Source: Rubrobacter calidifluminis
Lineage (GTDB): Bacteria > Actinomycetota > Rubrobacteria > Rubrobacterales > Rubrobacteraceae
DNA length: 64,000 nucleotides
Direction: 5' to 3'
Assembly (NCBI RefSeq): GCF_028617075.1
Contig: NZ_JAQKGV010000007.1
Coordinates: 62,001 to 126,000 of the forward strand
Shown: positions 25,217 through 33,913 of the stretch, piece after piece
How positions within the stretch are numbered: the stretch's first letter is position 1
Layout of the letters: each line of letters begins with the position of its first letter
Translations under genes and position numbers: made by a program
The notes under the pieces: generated by a model
Databases searched by the model: none
Seen by the model: only the letters and a program-made list of their open reading frames with translations
Told to the model about the DNA's origin: nothing

Positions 25217-26564
25217 CGGCGAAGCGTCGGAAGAAGCGGGTGAAGTACGCCACGGTCTCGAAGTAGTCCTCGAGCCTGACGCACTCGTTGGGGGAGTGGA
25301 TGCGGCTGCCGGCGAACGCCACGTTGCCGGTCATGACCGTCGGGATGCCGAGCTCGGTGGCGATGAGCGAGGTCGGGCCGCTGCCCCCGATGGTCGGGTA
25401 GACGACGGCGTCGTCGCGGCCGCAGTCCTCCCAGGCGGCGACCGAGGTCTTCACGACCGGGGAGTCGACCGGGGTCTTGGCCGGCTCCACGCCGTGCATC
25501 TCGACGACCTCCACGTCGTCGAAGCCGTGCTCGTGGAGGTGGCGGCGCAGAAGCTCGACCACGGCCTTCGGGCTCTGTCCGGAGACGAGGCGGAAGTCCA
25601 TCTTCACGAAGGCCTCTGCGGGGACGATCGTCTTCGAGCCGGGGCCGGTGTAGCCGGACTGGATGCCGGCGATGTTCGCCGTCGGGCGCAGCAGGTACTC
25701 CTCGAGCACCTCCCGTCCAGAGAGGTTCCGGTCGAAGGCGGAGACCCCCCAGGACTCCATGAGCGCCCCGCCGTCGAAGGGGATCTTCGCTATCGCCTCA
25801 CGGTCTTCTTCGGTGGGCTCGTCGGCCATCTCCAGGAAGCCTTCGAGCGTGATCTCGCCGCGCTCGTCCTTTATCGTGCGCAGCACCTGAACCAGCCGCC
25901 AGACCGGGTTCGGCGCGATCCCGCCGTACATGCTGTGCAGGTCGTGGGAGGCTCCGCGCGTCCTGAGCTCGACGTAGGCGAGCCCCTTGGTGCCGCAGCA
26001 GACGACGGGCCTCCCCCCTTCGTCCTTCGCCCCGCCCTCCCACAGGCAGGCGTCGGCCGAAAGCCTCTGCGCGTTCGACCTCACGAAGCCCCCGAGGTTG
26101 GGGCTCCCGACCTCCTCCTCGCCCTCGACCAGGAACTTCACCCGGAAGGGGAGCTCGCCGTAGAGCCTGCGGTAGAGCCTTATGGCCTGGATGCGCGAGA
26201 GCACGTCCCCCTTGTCGTCGGCAACCCCGCGGGCGTAGAGGACTCCGTCGCGCACGACCGGGTCGAAGGGGTCGCTCTCCCAGAGCTCCAGCGGCTCCGG
26301 CGGCTGCACGTCGTAGTGCCCGTAGGAGAGGAGCGTCCTCTCTCCCTCCCCGAGCTCCGCGTAGACCACGGGGTGACCTCCGGTCTCGAATATCTCCGCT
26401 TCCGCCCCGAGGTCCTCCAGCTTCCGCCGGACCCACCCGGCACACTCCCGGAAGCGCTCGCCACCCTGGGCGGAGATCGAAGGTATCCGCAGGAACTCGA
26501 CCAGCTCCTCGAGGAACCCGTCCCTGGCGTCATCCAGCAGCCGGTTCAGATCGTCCGCCGCCAT
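25206..26564 (-). CDS. M20-family dipeptidase/deacylase
   Basis: A 452-residue dinuclear zinc hydrolase. Metal ligands are visible in order: H and D in SYGHYDVQP, D in GVADDKGD, the EE pair in VEGEEEVGSP, and the late H in HSPNE. A dimerisation insert lies between them. This layout matches the M20 dipeptidases that cut dipeptides or N-acyl amino acids. The ATG at 26564 has GGGAGG 4 nt upstream. It is the first gene of the leftward run that continues into nurA and herA; the metabolic role seems unrelated to repair. Confidence 0.92.
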   Translation of the reverse strand: MAADDLNRLLDDARDGFLEELVEFLRIPSISAQGGERFRECAGWVRRKLEDLGAEAEIFETGGHPVVYAELGEGERTLLSYGHYDVQPPEPLELWESDPFDPVVRDGVLYARGVADDKGDVLSRIQAIRLYRRLYGELPFRVKFLVEGEEEVGSPNLGGFVRSNAQRLSADACLWEGGAKDEGGRPVVCCGTKGLAYVELRTRGASHDLHSMYGGIAPNPVWRLVQVLRTIKDERGEITLEGFLEMADEPTEEDREAIAKIPFDGGALMESWGVSAFDRNLSGREVLEEYLLRPTANIAGIQSGYTGPGSKTIVPAEAFVKMDFRLVSGQSPKAVVELLRRHLHEHGFDDVEVVEMHGVEPAKTPVDSPVVKTSVAAWEDCGRDDAVVYPTIGGSGPTSLIATELGIPTVMTGNVAFAGSRIHSPNECVRLEDYFETVAYFTRFFRRFADER

Positions 26565-26690
26565 GCGACCTCCCTCTCGTCGACTCCCCCGAGAGATTAG
26601 CACTTCCACCCGGAGGTGCGGTGGTCCGGCAGCATGGTTACTGATATATTTTGAGCGTACAGGATCGTTCTTTTTCGTACCGGAGAGAGG

Positions 26691-27194
26691 ATGCCCCGAC
26701 ACATCGTACACGACCCGAAACGGCCCCACCACCGGGACCCGGACGAGTTCCTCGGCCTCGACCTGGAGAACATGAGCCCGAAAGCCCAGGCCATAACCGG
26801 CACGGTGGTCGGCGGTGCCATCCTCGCCGGGGTGGGGTTCTTCCTCGTCTTCCACCCCCAGTTCTTCTGGCTGATCTTCGTCTTCGGGTGGCTCATCTTT
26901 CCGGCCATCAGGCTCTTCGCGAGGGGGGTGGCGGGGCTCGCGGACGTCCGGGAGATGCCCTCGGCCAAAGCCGGCAAGGAGAGAGAGCTGCTGCGGGCAC
27001 TCCAGGCACACGGGGAGCTCACCCCGGCCCAGGCGGCCCTTGAGACCTCGCTCTCCGTCTCAGAGGCGGACAGAATGCTGAAAGAGCTCGCGGAGGGCGG
27101 GCACCTGGACGTCCGGGTGCGCGGCGGGGCGCTCTACTACTCGCTCTGGAGCGGGCAAGGGGAGCACCGCGAGGAGGAGATCGAACGCGGCTGA
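26691..27194 (+). CDS. Membrane protein with C-terminal winged-helix-like segment
   Basis: A 167-residue protein. Residues 1-30 are polar, two hydrophobic helices span about 35-80, and the C-terminal 70 residues (ELLRALQAHGELTPAQAALET, then SVSEADRMLKELAEGGHL and VRGGALYYSLW) follow the helix-turn-helix-plus-wing pattern of small DNA-binding domains. It could be a membrane-bound regulator, or the domain may serve protein contacts. The ATG follows GGAGAGAGG closely. It diverges from the M20 gene. I do not recognise a named family. Confidence 0.7.
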   Translation: MPRHIVHDPKRPHHRDPDEFLGLDLENMSPKAQAITGTVVGGAILAGVGFFLVFHPQFFWLIFVFGWLIFPAIRLFARGVAGLADVREMPSAKAGKERELLRALQAHGELTPAQAALETSLSVSEADRMLKELAEGGHLDVRVRGGALYYSLWSGQGEHREEEIERG

Positions 27195-27225
27195 AGGAGC
27201 CCGGGGGTGGTTATCGTGGTATCAT

Positions 27226-27262
27226 TCTGGTGCTTGCAAGAGGGGGTTTAACCCGTACCAGA
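27226..27262 (+). other. Folded leader before the 240-aa gene
   Basis: TCTGGT at 27226 pairs with ACCAGA at 27257, enclosing the palindrome GGGTT-T-AACCC. This two-tier hairpin ends 25 nt before the ATG at 27288. No known riboswitch core is evident; it may only stabilise the mRNA. Confidence 0.3.
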
Positions 27263-27287
27263 GCGGGGGACAAACAGGCTAGGCTCT

Positions 27288-28010
27288 ATGGAAGAGAGAA
27301 AGATTCCGGAAACTCTCGAAGAAGCCTACAGGCTTCGGGACGAAGCCGAGGATCTGGAGACGCGCGAGTTCTACCAGGAGCACGTCTACCGGTTGCGGCG
27401 TGAGGAGTACCGCGCGCGGGGGATACGCACCGAGATCTCGTCCCGCCGCCGCGAGCGACAGAGCGCCATCGAGTTCTCGCGCGAGATGTTCTTCATGGAG
27501 GTCTCCGAACTTGCAAGCAGACAGGGCCCACAGGTCCAGCATGAGGCGCGTCGCTACGCCTCCAGGCTCGACACCCACGCGTTCCTGAAGCAGCTCGCCT
27601 CCCCGAGCTCCAGGGCCGTCGACCTCTATCGCCGCAACTACCTGGAGCTCTTGAAGATGGGCAAACCCCCGGCGGAAGCCTACTACCTCTCCAGGATCAT
27701 CGGGCTCGCCGGTAACGCGGAGTTTCGGCAGGCGATCGACTCCATTCGCCAGACAGGCTACCCGCGCGGCCGCTTCACCTACGCGCTGGAGCGGGCGGCG
27801 ATCCAGATCCGGGACCTGCCGGGGGGCATGATCCTGATCCTGCTGACGTTCTTCGCCTCCCTGTTCGCCTTCGTCTGGGCGACGGGCGCGTGGGGTAAGG
27901 CGAGCCCGGGGACGATTTTCTTCGTCTCTTTAGGGCTCATCGCAGCCGGGGCGCTGATGCTCGTCTCCGCGGTGTTCATAGTCACCTTCATAAGATCCAT
28001 AAACAAATGA
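27288..28010 (+). CDS. Membrane-anchored hypothetical protein (240 aa)
   Basis: The first 170 residues are charged and helical (EEAYRLRDEAEDLETREFY, then RRYASRLDTHAFLKQLA), then two hydrophobic helices run from about 182 to 235 with a short tail RSINK. It should sit in the membrane with a large cytoplasmic helical domain at the N-terminus. No family is recognised. It stands alone on the plus strand with a structured leader. The start is unsupported by a strong ribosome-binding site, but the coding character is clear. Confidence 0.7.
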   Translation: MEERKIPETLEEAYRLRDEAEDLETREFYQEHVYRLRREEYRARGIRTEISSRRRERQSAIEFSREMFFMEVSELASRQGPQVQHEARRYASRLDTHAFLKQLASPSSRAVDLYRRNYLELLKMGKPPAEAYYLSRIIGLAGNAEFRQAIDSIRQTGYPRGRFTYALERAAIQIRDLPGGMILILLTFFASLFAFVWATGAWGKASPGTIFFVSLGLIAAGALMLVSAVFIVTFIRSINK

Positions 28011-28098
28011 ACTAGCCGCAAACGAGCTCTGGGAGGAAACCGTCCCCGGCATCCTGTAACATACCCTCTGGATTCCGCGGTTTGGAGGGGGGTTCTCC

Positions 28099-28653
28099 AT
28101 GGCTGGACGTCCGGCTCTCGCATTCGGTGCGGCATCGGTTCTCGTGCTCATCACCTTCACCTGTTGCGGCCTATCCGCCCACGCAAAGGCGTCCGGAAGT
28201 CAGCCCGCTGGGGGATACGTGACCCGGTGCGGCGGCGGCAAGATCTTCCTGAAAGCGAGTGAAATGCGCACCTTCGTGCTCCACAACCGGATCCGACGTC
28301 GCCACCACCTCAGACCATTCTGCCTCAACCCGAAACTCGAACGGGCCGCCCGGGCTCATTCCCGAGCCATGATAAGACGCGACTTCTTCGCCCACGGCGA
28401 CGTCGGCCGGAGGCTGCACCGCTTCGGATACCGCTGGTCCCGCTGTGCGGAGAACATCGCCTGGGGCCAGAAATCCCTGGGATCACCGCACAACATCATG
28501 CGCTCATGGATGCACAGCCCACCTCATCGCCAAAACATCCTCGATTCCTACCTGCACGAGGTGGGCGTAGGCACCAGCTCCGGAACCTACAAAAATCACC
28601 ACCACGTGACGATGTATACCGTGGACTTCGGTACGAGATCACCCCGCCGGTAA
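28099..28653 (+). CDS. Secreted CAP-domain (SCP/PR-1) protein
   Basis: A 184-residue exported protein: signal peptide over residues 1-32 (hydrophobic core, then SAHAKA), then a CAP domain of about 120 residues with its hallmarks: helix ALNPKLERAARAHSRAM-like segment, H in FFAHGD, CAENIAWG, and the HSPPHRQNIL motif, ending with a VTMYTVDFG strand. Bacterial CAP proteins are extracellular and of varied role (lipid binding, wall interaction). The ATG at 28099 has GGAGGGGGG upstream. It stands just upstream of the LPNTG surface protein. Confidence 0.9.
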   Translation: MAGRPALAFGAASVLVLITFTCCGLSAHAKASGSQPAGGYVTRCGGGKIFLKASEMRTFVLHNRIRRRHHLRPFCLNPKLERAARAHSRAMIRRDFFAHGDVGRRLHRFGYRWSRCAENIAWGQKSLGSPHNIMRSWMHSPPHRQNILDSYLHEVGVGTSSGTYKNHHHVTMYTVDFGTRSPRR

Positions 28654-28827
28654 AACCCTGAAGCCGCCCGCTCACAACAGGAGGTCATCCCTCCCCGCCC
28701 AACCACATAATATTGAGTAATGTTAAGAAAAGCTAAGCTGATGTTCTGTTTATGGTTGACAGGCTGAGTTCAGCGTGAAAAAATTCATTTCTGTCAGGGA
28801 AGGTCCTCGAGACAGGAGGTAGAGGAT

Positions 28828-29286
28828 TTGAAGAAGGTAATGCTGTTGGCCGCGATGCTGGCGATGGTGCTGGCTGTGGCCGCCCCGGCCTTCGCGCAGG
28901 CTGTCGGGGCGAACACCCAGAGCGGCGGCGCCACCGGCGTGCAGAGCGGCAACAACGACGTGCAGTGCGTGCAGAACGCCGTGCAGCAGGAGGCTGGCAA
29001 GGCGCAGTACAACCAGTACGGCAACAACTACAACATCCAGCAGATAGCGCAGACGTGTGACATAAGCGTCACTCAGGTACAGAGCATCATAAGCTCTGTG
29101 AGCAGCTCTGCTCCTGCCAGCAGCACGCCGGCCAGCTCCCAGTACTCCAGCAGCAGCGGGGCTTCCTCCTCTGCTGCGGCTGCGACCAGCGTGCTTCCGA
29201 ACACCGGTGGTGCTTCGGTGGTTGCGCTCGGTGCTGGTGCGCTCCTGGTTGGTGGTGGTCTCGTCGCCCGCAGGATGCTGAGGTAG
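28828..29286 (+). CDS. LPXTG-anchored small surface protein
   Basis: Starts TTG with AGGAGG 8 nt upstream. It has a Sec signal (MKKVMLLAAMLAMVLAVAAPAFA), a mature part rich in Asn and Gln with two Cys, a Ser/Ala stalk, and a C-terminal sorting signal LPNTGG, hydrophobic helix and RRMLR tail. Sortase would cut between T and G and join it to the wall. No sortase is in the window. A strong terminator follows. The Gln/Asn-rich core (NQYGNNYNIQQIAQT) might self-associate. It lies just before the polysaccharide cluster. Confidence 0.85.
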   Translation: MKKVMLLAAMLAMVLAVAAPAFAQAVGANTQSGGATGVQSGNNDVQCVQNAVQQEAGKAQYNQYGNNYNIQQIAQTCDISVTQVQSIISSVSSSAPASSTPASSQYSSSSGASSSAAAATSVLPNTGGASVVALGAGALLVGGGLVARRMLR

Positions 29287-29325
29287 CAGCCGGCGGCGTA
29301 GAGATCGACTTCTCTCTGATGAAGG

Positions 29326-29357
29326 CGGGCCCTGCGAGGGCCCGTCTTCTTGTATTT
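29326..29357 (+). terminator. Intrinsic terminator after the LPNTG gene
   Basis: CGGGCCCT-GCG-AGGGCCCG, a perfect 8-bp stem, followed by the T-rich tract TCTTCTTGTATTTG. It separates the surface protein from the polysaccharide cluster. Confidence 0.85.
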
Positions 29358-29407
29358 GTTCTTGTATTTGGGCAATGGGATGGATATCCTCTGTGCGGTG
29401 AGAGCGT

Positions 29408-30217
29408 TTGAGCCGAGTGATTCTGAGAGTCTCTGCCGGGATCCTGGTGGGCGTGCTGTTCGTGCTCGCCATCTTGATAAGGCTCTCCGACCACTACATA
29501 AGCGAGGAGCAGCGCCTGGTTGCCGCGGGGGATCACCGGGGGGCCGAGCAGAGCATAAGGAAGGCTGCCCTGCTCGACCCCTTCAGTCCGGAGCCGATGG
29601 AGCTGCAGGCTTACCTCGAGCAGTCACGGGGCGACAATCAGGCCGCCGCGCAGGCGTTGAGAGAGGCCATAGCGCGCGACCCCAACAACTTCGTGCCCTA
29701 TCTCCTGCTCGGTAACCTGCAGGCATCGAGGCTCAACGATCTCCGGGACGCGGAGAGGTCGTACAGGGAGGCGCTCAGGCTCAACCCGCACGCCACGGTA
29801 GCGAGCAACGCGCTAGCACAGGTGCTGCTGCGGGAGAACAGGCTCAAGGCCGCCGGTCGGATCTACCAGCGGCTCGCTGACGACCACAAGATCACCATCG
29901 AAGGTCTCTACGACCTCGGCAGGATCTACGTGCGTACCGGGAAGCCGGAAGAGGGTCTGAAGTATATACGCCAGGCCGGCTACCGGCTGAAGAACGCCAT
30001 GAAGGGCACCCGGGGAACCGAGAGAGCCCAGCTCGAGGAGCTCCGAAAGTCGATGGAGCTGGCGATGGCCGACGCGCTCGTGGTCGAGGGCAGGTTCGGC
30101 AGAGCCAGGCATCTGCTGCAGTACAGCAGCGCAGACCAGGCACCGGCCATACTGCGGCTGCTCAACACAGACCCCGAAGGATACCGCAAGCAGGTGGAGA
30201 ACAGTGCCATCTACTGA
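29408..30217 (+). CDS. TPR protein of the polysaccharide cluster
   Basis: An N-terminal membrane anchor (residues 3-26) then about 240 residues of helical TPR-like repeats: AAQALREAIARDPNNFVPYLLLGN, DAERSYREALRLNPHATVASNALAQ and AGRIYQRLADD regions show the spaced G/A, Y/L and P pattern. The bulk should lie outside the membrane and act as a protein scaffold. It starts TTG at 29408. Such TPR proteins are common in Wzx/Wzy clusters, where they may help assemble the export machinery. It opens the cluster and is followed by the decayed Wzz-like region. Confidence 0.8.
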   Translation: MSRVILRVSAGILVGVLFVLAILIRLSDHYISEEQRLVAAGDHRGAEQSIRKAALLDPFSPEPMELQAYLEQSRGDNQAAAQALREAIARDPNNFVPYLLLGNLQASRLNDLRDAERSYREALRLNPHATVASNALAQVLLRENRLKAAGRIYQRLADDHKITIEGLYDLGRIYVRTGKPEEGLKYIRQAGYRLKNAMKGTRGTERAQLEELRKSMELAMADALVVEGRFGRARHLLQYSSADQAPAILRLLNTDPEGYRKQVENSAIY

Positions 30218-30228
30218 GTCACCGGCGC

Positions 30229-30720
30229 GTGCCTCGGGCGCCTCCTCACCCGGGCCGGGAGCAAGGGTCCTGTTTCAGGGGCGTGGTGCTCGTGGCAGAG
30301 TCCCCACTCTTCACTATCGCCGGTACCGTGTACGGTCTGCTGAGGGGTGTGGGACACATGGCGGCGTTGATACGGGTGAGCCCCAGAGCGGGTACCGGGG
30401 AGAAGGAGAGCTCCCGCGCCTTCCTGCAGGAGGTGATCGGGGCCGTGGGCAAGGACCGCATCCTTCGACTCGCACGCGTGAGAGCCGGGGAGATTTCGAA
30501 GCTGGGCTGGGGGAAGCCGGTTGGCACCCCCCAGGCCCCGGGGTCCGCGTCGTACGCCAGCCCGGTACGCCCTCCGGTGGTCCGGGGAAGAGGGCTTTCG
30601 GGTGGACATCCAGAGGCGCCGTCTCCAGGCTTGCCACCAGCGCGGCGAAGCTCCCGGTCTGGCGCCGTCGGGGTGGTGGGAGGACGGAGTGGGCGATCGA
30701 GACGCCTTCGGGGCGCCGGC
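30229..30720 (+). pseudogene. Decayed Wzz-like N-terminal region of a BY-kinase gene
   Basis: No single frame looks coding throughout. From about 30290 to 30510 frame 1 has coding character (AGEISKLGWGK, high GC at third bases); from about 30510 frame 3 gives PGTPSGGPGKRAFG, recalling the Pro-rich stretch before the second membrane helix of Wzz proteins; after about 30690 frame 2 takes over and continues into the P-loop part. The membrane helices expected in Wzz are not visible. I read this as a frameshifted remnant, but the similarity is faint and by eye only. Confidence 0.35.
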
Positions 30721-31408
30721 CCTGGGTATGCACCGGGGTATCCGGAGGGACGGAAGATCGGGCGATGACGCACTGCGGGGACCCGGCTCCATCTGGCCGC
30801 GGGGCGTCTCTTCGTTGCCCGCACACTACGAACGCGCCGTCGATGGATTTCTGCCAGAGAAGAGAGGGGGTCGGGTGGTAGCCGTGACGGCCCTGGAGAG
30901 GAGGGCCGGGAGGTCCACCACCTGTCTCGGGCTGGCGCAGGCCGCCTGCATACTGGGGGGCAGGCCTGAGGTGGTGGACTGCCACTTTGAGCGCCCACAC
31001 CTGCACCTGATGCTCGAAGAACCCAACTTCGTCCGGCTCTCCACCGGGCCGCACAGACAGGCCCCGCCACAGGAATACGGGTGTGAGATCTCACCGGGAC
31101 TGTTCGCCACGCCGGCAGAAACGAGAATCGAGGATGGGAAAGGGGCAGGTCGGGCGCGGGCATTCGGGCCAGCCGTACGCGCGCTGCATGGGTCATACCC
31201 CCCAGTGCTGCTCGACGCCCCGCTCGCCGATAGTCTCCGCCACCGCGAGACGCTCCACGTGTCCTCCGACGGCGCCCTGATCGCGGCCCGACACCACCGG
31301 TCCTCGCAACGGGAGCTGACAGATGCGGTGCAAGCCCCGGGCGAGTCCGGAATCGAGATGCCCGGGATCACCTTCAACCGATGTCCCGCCGGGCTGGAGG
31401 AGGGATGA
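30521..31408 (+). CDS. Degenerate BY-kinase (CpsD-like) P-loop protein, possibly inactive
   Basis: From about 30850 the product follows the bacterial tyrosine-kinase ATPase: GGRVVAVTALERRAGRSTT in the Walker A position but with Arg replacing the essential Lys, CHFERPHLH where VDADLRRPRLH is expected (Asp lost), and VLLDAPLADS for Walker B. The C-terminal Tyr cluster is absent. The stop overlaps the next gene's ATG (ATGA), so the reading frame is the original one. Likely a dead or regulatory remnant of the kinase that controls chain length; the start is uncertain (TTG 30521, ATG 30728). Confidence 0.5.
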   Translation: MAPPRPRGPRRTPARYALRWSGEEGFRVDIQRRRLQACHQRGEAPGLAPSGWWEDGVGDRDAFGAPALGMHRGIRRDGRSGDDALRGPGSIWPRGVSSLPAHYERAVDGFLPEKRGGRVVAVTALERRAGRSTTCLGLAQAACILGGRPEVVDCHFERPHLHLMLEEPNFVRLSTGPHRQAPPQEYGCEISPGLFATPAETRIEDGKGAGRARAFGPAVRALHGSYPPVLLDAPLADSLRHRETLHVSSDGALIAARHHRSSQRELTDAVQAPGESGIEMPGITFNRCPAGLEEG

Positions 31409-32970
31409 GCAGGGATCACACGGTGCAGGAGGGCTACCCGACACCCACCAAGGACAAGGGAGCCGGGCGTTCCCTCGCCGCCTACAGGGCGTTCATACTC
31501 GACGTTCTGCTCGCGGTGACCTGCTACGGCATGATAAGGGAAGGCCTCTACACCGAGCAGCTCTGGCTGCCGGTTGCGGCGGGCATCTTCGCGCTACTGT
31601 TCGTGACGCTCTTCGTGGGGCGCTACCTCGAGGGGATAACCGGTCCCGGGTGGGTCCTCACAGCCCTTCTGGCGGTGCTGGCGGGTGTCAAGGGAGTCTC
31701 GCTGCTGTGGACGGCCAGCGACATACTGACGGTCGAGGAGACGATGCGTTCCTCGATGTACCTGGCAACCTTCCTGCTCTCGTCGGGCGCGCTCTGTCGC
31801 CGCTGGCAGCCCGGCATCTTCACGGACCTCGTGGTGCTTGCGGTGCTCCCCGTCTGCATCTACGGGCTCCTGCAGAAGGCCGAGCCGATAAGATACCCTG
31901 TAACCTCGATCGGCGGCGTCCGGGTGGACTCCACGCTCGGCTACGCCAACACCACCGCCATCGTGATGGCGATGGCGGTGCTGCTCATCCTGGCCCGGAT
32001 GAGCCAGGTGAGAAACGCGCTGTTGCGTGGTCTGTACGCGGTCTTCGCCCTGGCCTATCTCACCACGCTCTACCTCACCGTCTCGCGCGGTGGGCTGGGT
32101 TCGATGGTGATAGGGGTGGTGGTGCTGCTGGCACTCACCGGCCGCAGGCTCGGCACGCTGGTCAACCTGGTGCTCCTGGCGGTCCCGGGGCTGTGGCTAG
32201 TCCGGCAGATCAACCACACCCGGGGACTCATGGAGAACGTCCCGGACCCGCAGAAGCTCGCCGCGGCCGGGGCGTTCCGCACCGACCTCGCGCTGGCGCT
32301 CGTCGCGGCGTTCGTGCTGCAGCTGCTGTATGCGCTCCTGGCGAACCGATACTCGCCCGGCGCCAGGGTTCGGCGCCTCATCGGGGCGGCGGTGGTCTGC
32401 TGCGCCCTGCTTGGGCTCCTGGTCGGGGCGGGGGTGCTGGTCGAGCAGCATGGCGGCCCGGTGGCCACCTACCAGGCCCTCGTCAACAACCCCGACTCGA
32501 CCAGGAACGTCAGCGACCGGCTGACCTCGGCGAGCATAGGGTTCAGGAAGGACTACTGGGAGGTTGCCTGGCAGGAGTGGAAGGCTCACCCGCTTACGGG
32601 ATCGGGGGCCGGCACCTTCCAGTACACCTGGCTCAAACACCGCCCGGACTACCAGGGGGTCAAACAGGTGCACAACCTCTACCTGGAGCAGGGGACGGAG
32701 ACCGGGCTCTTCGCCTTCCTCGCGATCGTGGGCTTCGCGGTGTACCTCGTCTTCCACACGGTGCGGCAGACGCTGCGGGCGGACCCGGCGGGCGAGCGGA
32801 GGCTGCTCCTGGCCGGGATGTCCTCCGCGATCGTCGCCTACCTGGTCTCTTCGGCGTTCGAGTGGCACTGGTACATCCCCTCCTCCACCCTGCTCTTCTT
32901 CACGCTGGCCGGGGTGGCGGTGAAGCTGGCCTCCATGCGTGAGTGGGACCCCGGTGAGGAAGAACCCTGA
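31405..32970 (+). CDS. O-antigen ligase/polymerase (Wzy-like) membrane protein
   Basis: A 521-residue protein with about twelve hydrophobic helices. Between two late helices lies the long outer loop of the Wzy_C/WaaL family, with GSGAGTFQYTW and VHNLYLEQGTETGLFAF (the conserved H-N-x-[YF]-L-E...E-x-G pattern). It should polymerise repeat units or ligate the chain at the outer face of the membrane. The ATG at 31405 has GGAGGAGGG upstream. The first 60 residues are cytoplasmic and polar. Confidence 0.9.
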   Translation: MSRDHTVQEGYPTPTKDKGAGRSLAAYRAFILDVLLAVTCYGMIREGLYTEQLWLPVAAGIFALLFVTLFVGRYLEGITGPGWVLTALLAVLAGVKGVSLLWTASDILTVEETMRSSMYLATFLLSSGALCRRWQPGIFTDLVVLAVLPVCIYGLLQKAEPIRYPVTSIGGVRVDSTLGYANTTAIVMAMAVLLILARMSQVRNALLRGLYAVFALAYLTTLYLTVSRGGLGSMVIGVVVLLALTGRRLGTLVNLVLLAVPGLWLVRQINHTRGLMENVPDPQKLAAAGAFRTDLALALVAAFVLQLLYALLANRYSPGARVRRLIGAAVVCCALLGLLVGAGVLVEQHGGPVATYQALVNNPDSTRNVSDRLTSASIGFRKDYWEVAWQEWKAHPLTGSGAGTFQYTWLKHRPDYQGVKQVHNLYLEQGTETGLFAFLAIVGFAVYLVFHTVRQTLRADPAGERRLLLAGMSSAIVAYLVSSAFEWHWYIPSSTLLFFTLAGVAVKLASMREWDPGEEEP

Positions 32971-33913
32971 GGAAAGAGGCCTGGTGCGGGCCGCCCGGCT
33001 GGCAGAACGGGCTCTCTCCGGACTCTACGTCGACGTGGGAGGCGGCGAGGAAGACTCCGTCTTCCTCGCCGGGAGCGGACGCAGCGGCACAACCTGGCTC
33101 GCGGAGGCGCTGTGCGCCCGCGGCGGCTGCAGGCTCGTCTTCGAGCCCTTCTTCCCCGGGCGGGTCGGGATCGTCCACCATTTCTCGAGCAGGCAGTACC
33201 TGCGCCCCGGCGACATCCGACCGGAGTACCTGGAGCCCGCGCGGGCCATCGTCACAGGAGGCGTCCGCGACCGGTGGATCGACCGATTCCACAAGAGCTT
33301 TGTCGCCCGCCGCCGCGTGATAAAGGATATCCGGGCGAATCTGCTCTTGGGCTGGCTGCACCACAACTTTCCGGAGATGCCGCTCATCCTCGTCATCCGC
33401 CACCCCTGTGCGGTTGCTGCCTCGCGGCTCTCCCTGGGCTGGCGCGCCAATCTCGAAGAGGTGCTCTCGCAGCAAGAGCTGCTGGAGGACTTCCTCTGGC
33501 CGTTCGAGCGTGAGATACGCCGCGCCGGGACTCCCTTCGAGCGGCATGTCTTCCTCTGGTGCGTAGACAACTACGTACCGCTCGTGCAGTTCGGCCCGGA
33601 CGAGCTGCAGGTGGTCTTCTACGAGGAGCTCCTCTCCGACCCTGAGAACGCCCTCGCGCGCCTCTTCCGCGCGCTGGGGGAGGAGCGGCCCCCCGACAGA
33701 GTATTGCGGAGTCTGCGGAGGCCCTCGGCGACGAGATTCCCGGTGGGGGCAGGAAAGGTGAGGGTGAGTGCGGCGGAGTTCGGGCGGGCCGCGCGTATAC
33801 TCTCGCTCTTCGGGCTCGCGGGCATCTACGACGAGGCCGGCAGGCCCGACAGGGCCGAACTGGTACGTTTCATGCAGGGCGAGGTGACCTTCCGCCGTGC
33901 AGGGGCGAAATAG
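32939..33913 (+). CDS. Sulfotransferase of the polysaccharide cluster
   Basis: A 324-residue protein with PAPS-binding loop RSGTTW at residues 48-53 after VFLAGSG, and the 3'-phosphate region ILVIRHPCAVAASRL. It overlaps the polymerase gene by 32 bp; the GTG at 32939 is used here, and a second GTG at 32954 is possible. Sitting between the polymerase and a glycosyltransferase, it should add sulfate to a sugar of the repeat unit or its lipid-linked form. The acceptor cannot be told from sequence. Confidence 0.88.
   Translation: MSGTPVRKNPEERGLVRAARLAERALSGLYVDVGGGEEDSVFLAGSGRSGTTWLAEALCARGGCRLVFEPFFPGRVGIVHHFSSRQYLRPGDIRPEYLEPARAIVTGGVRDRWIDRFHKSFVARRRVIKDIRANLLLGWLHHNFPEMPLILVIRHPCAVAASRLSLGWRANLEEVLSQQELLEDFLWPFEREIRRAGTPFERHVFLWCVDNYVPLVQFGPDELQVVFYEELLSDPENALARLFRALGEERPPDRVLRSLRRPSATRFPVGAGKVRVSAAEFGRAARILSLFGLAGIYDEAGRPDRAELVRFMQGEVTFRRAGAK

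Noticed and set aside
28660-28827. TTGACA at about 28755 as a classical promoter for the LPNTG gene
   Set aside because: No matching -10 hexamer at 16-18 bp; only AAAAAT-like sequence follows, so I did not list it as a promoter.
30521-31408. Annotating an active BY-kinase
   Set aside because: The P-loop Lys is replaced by Arg, the Walker A' Asp is missing and there is no Tyr-rich tail.
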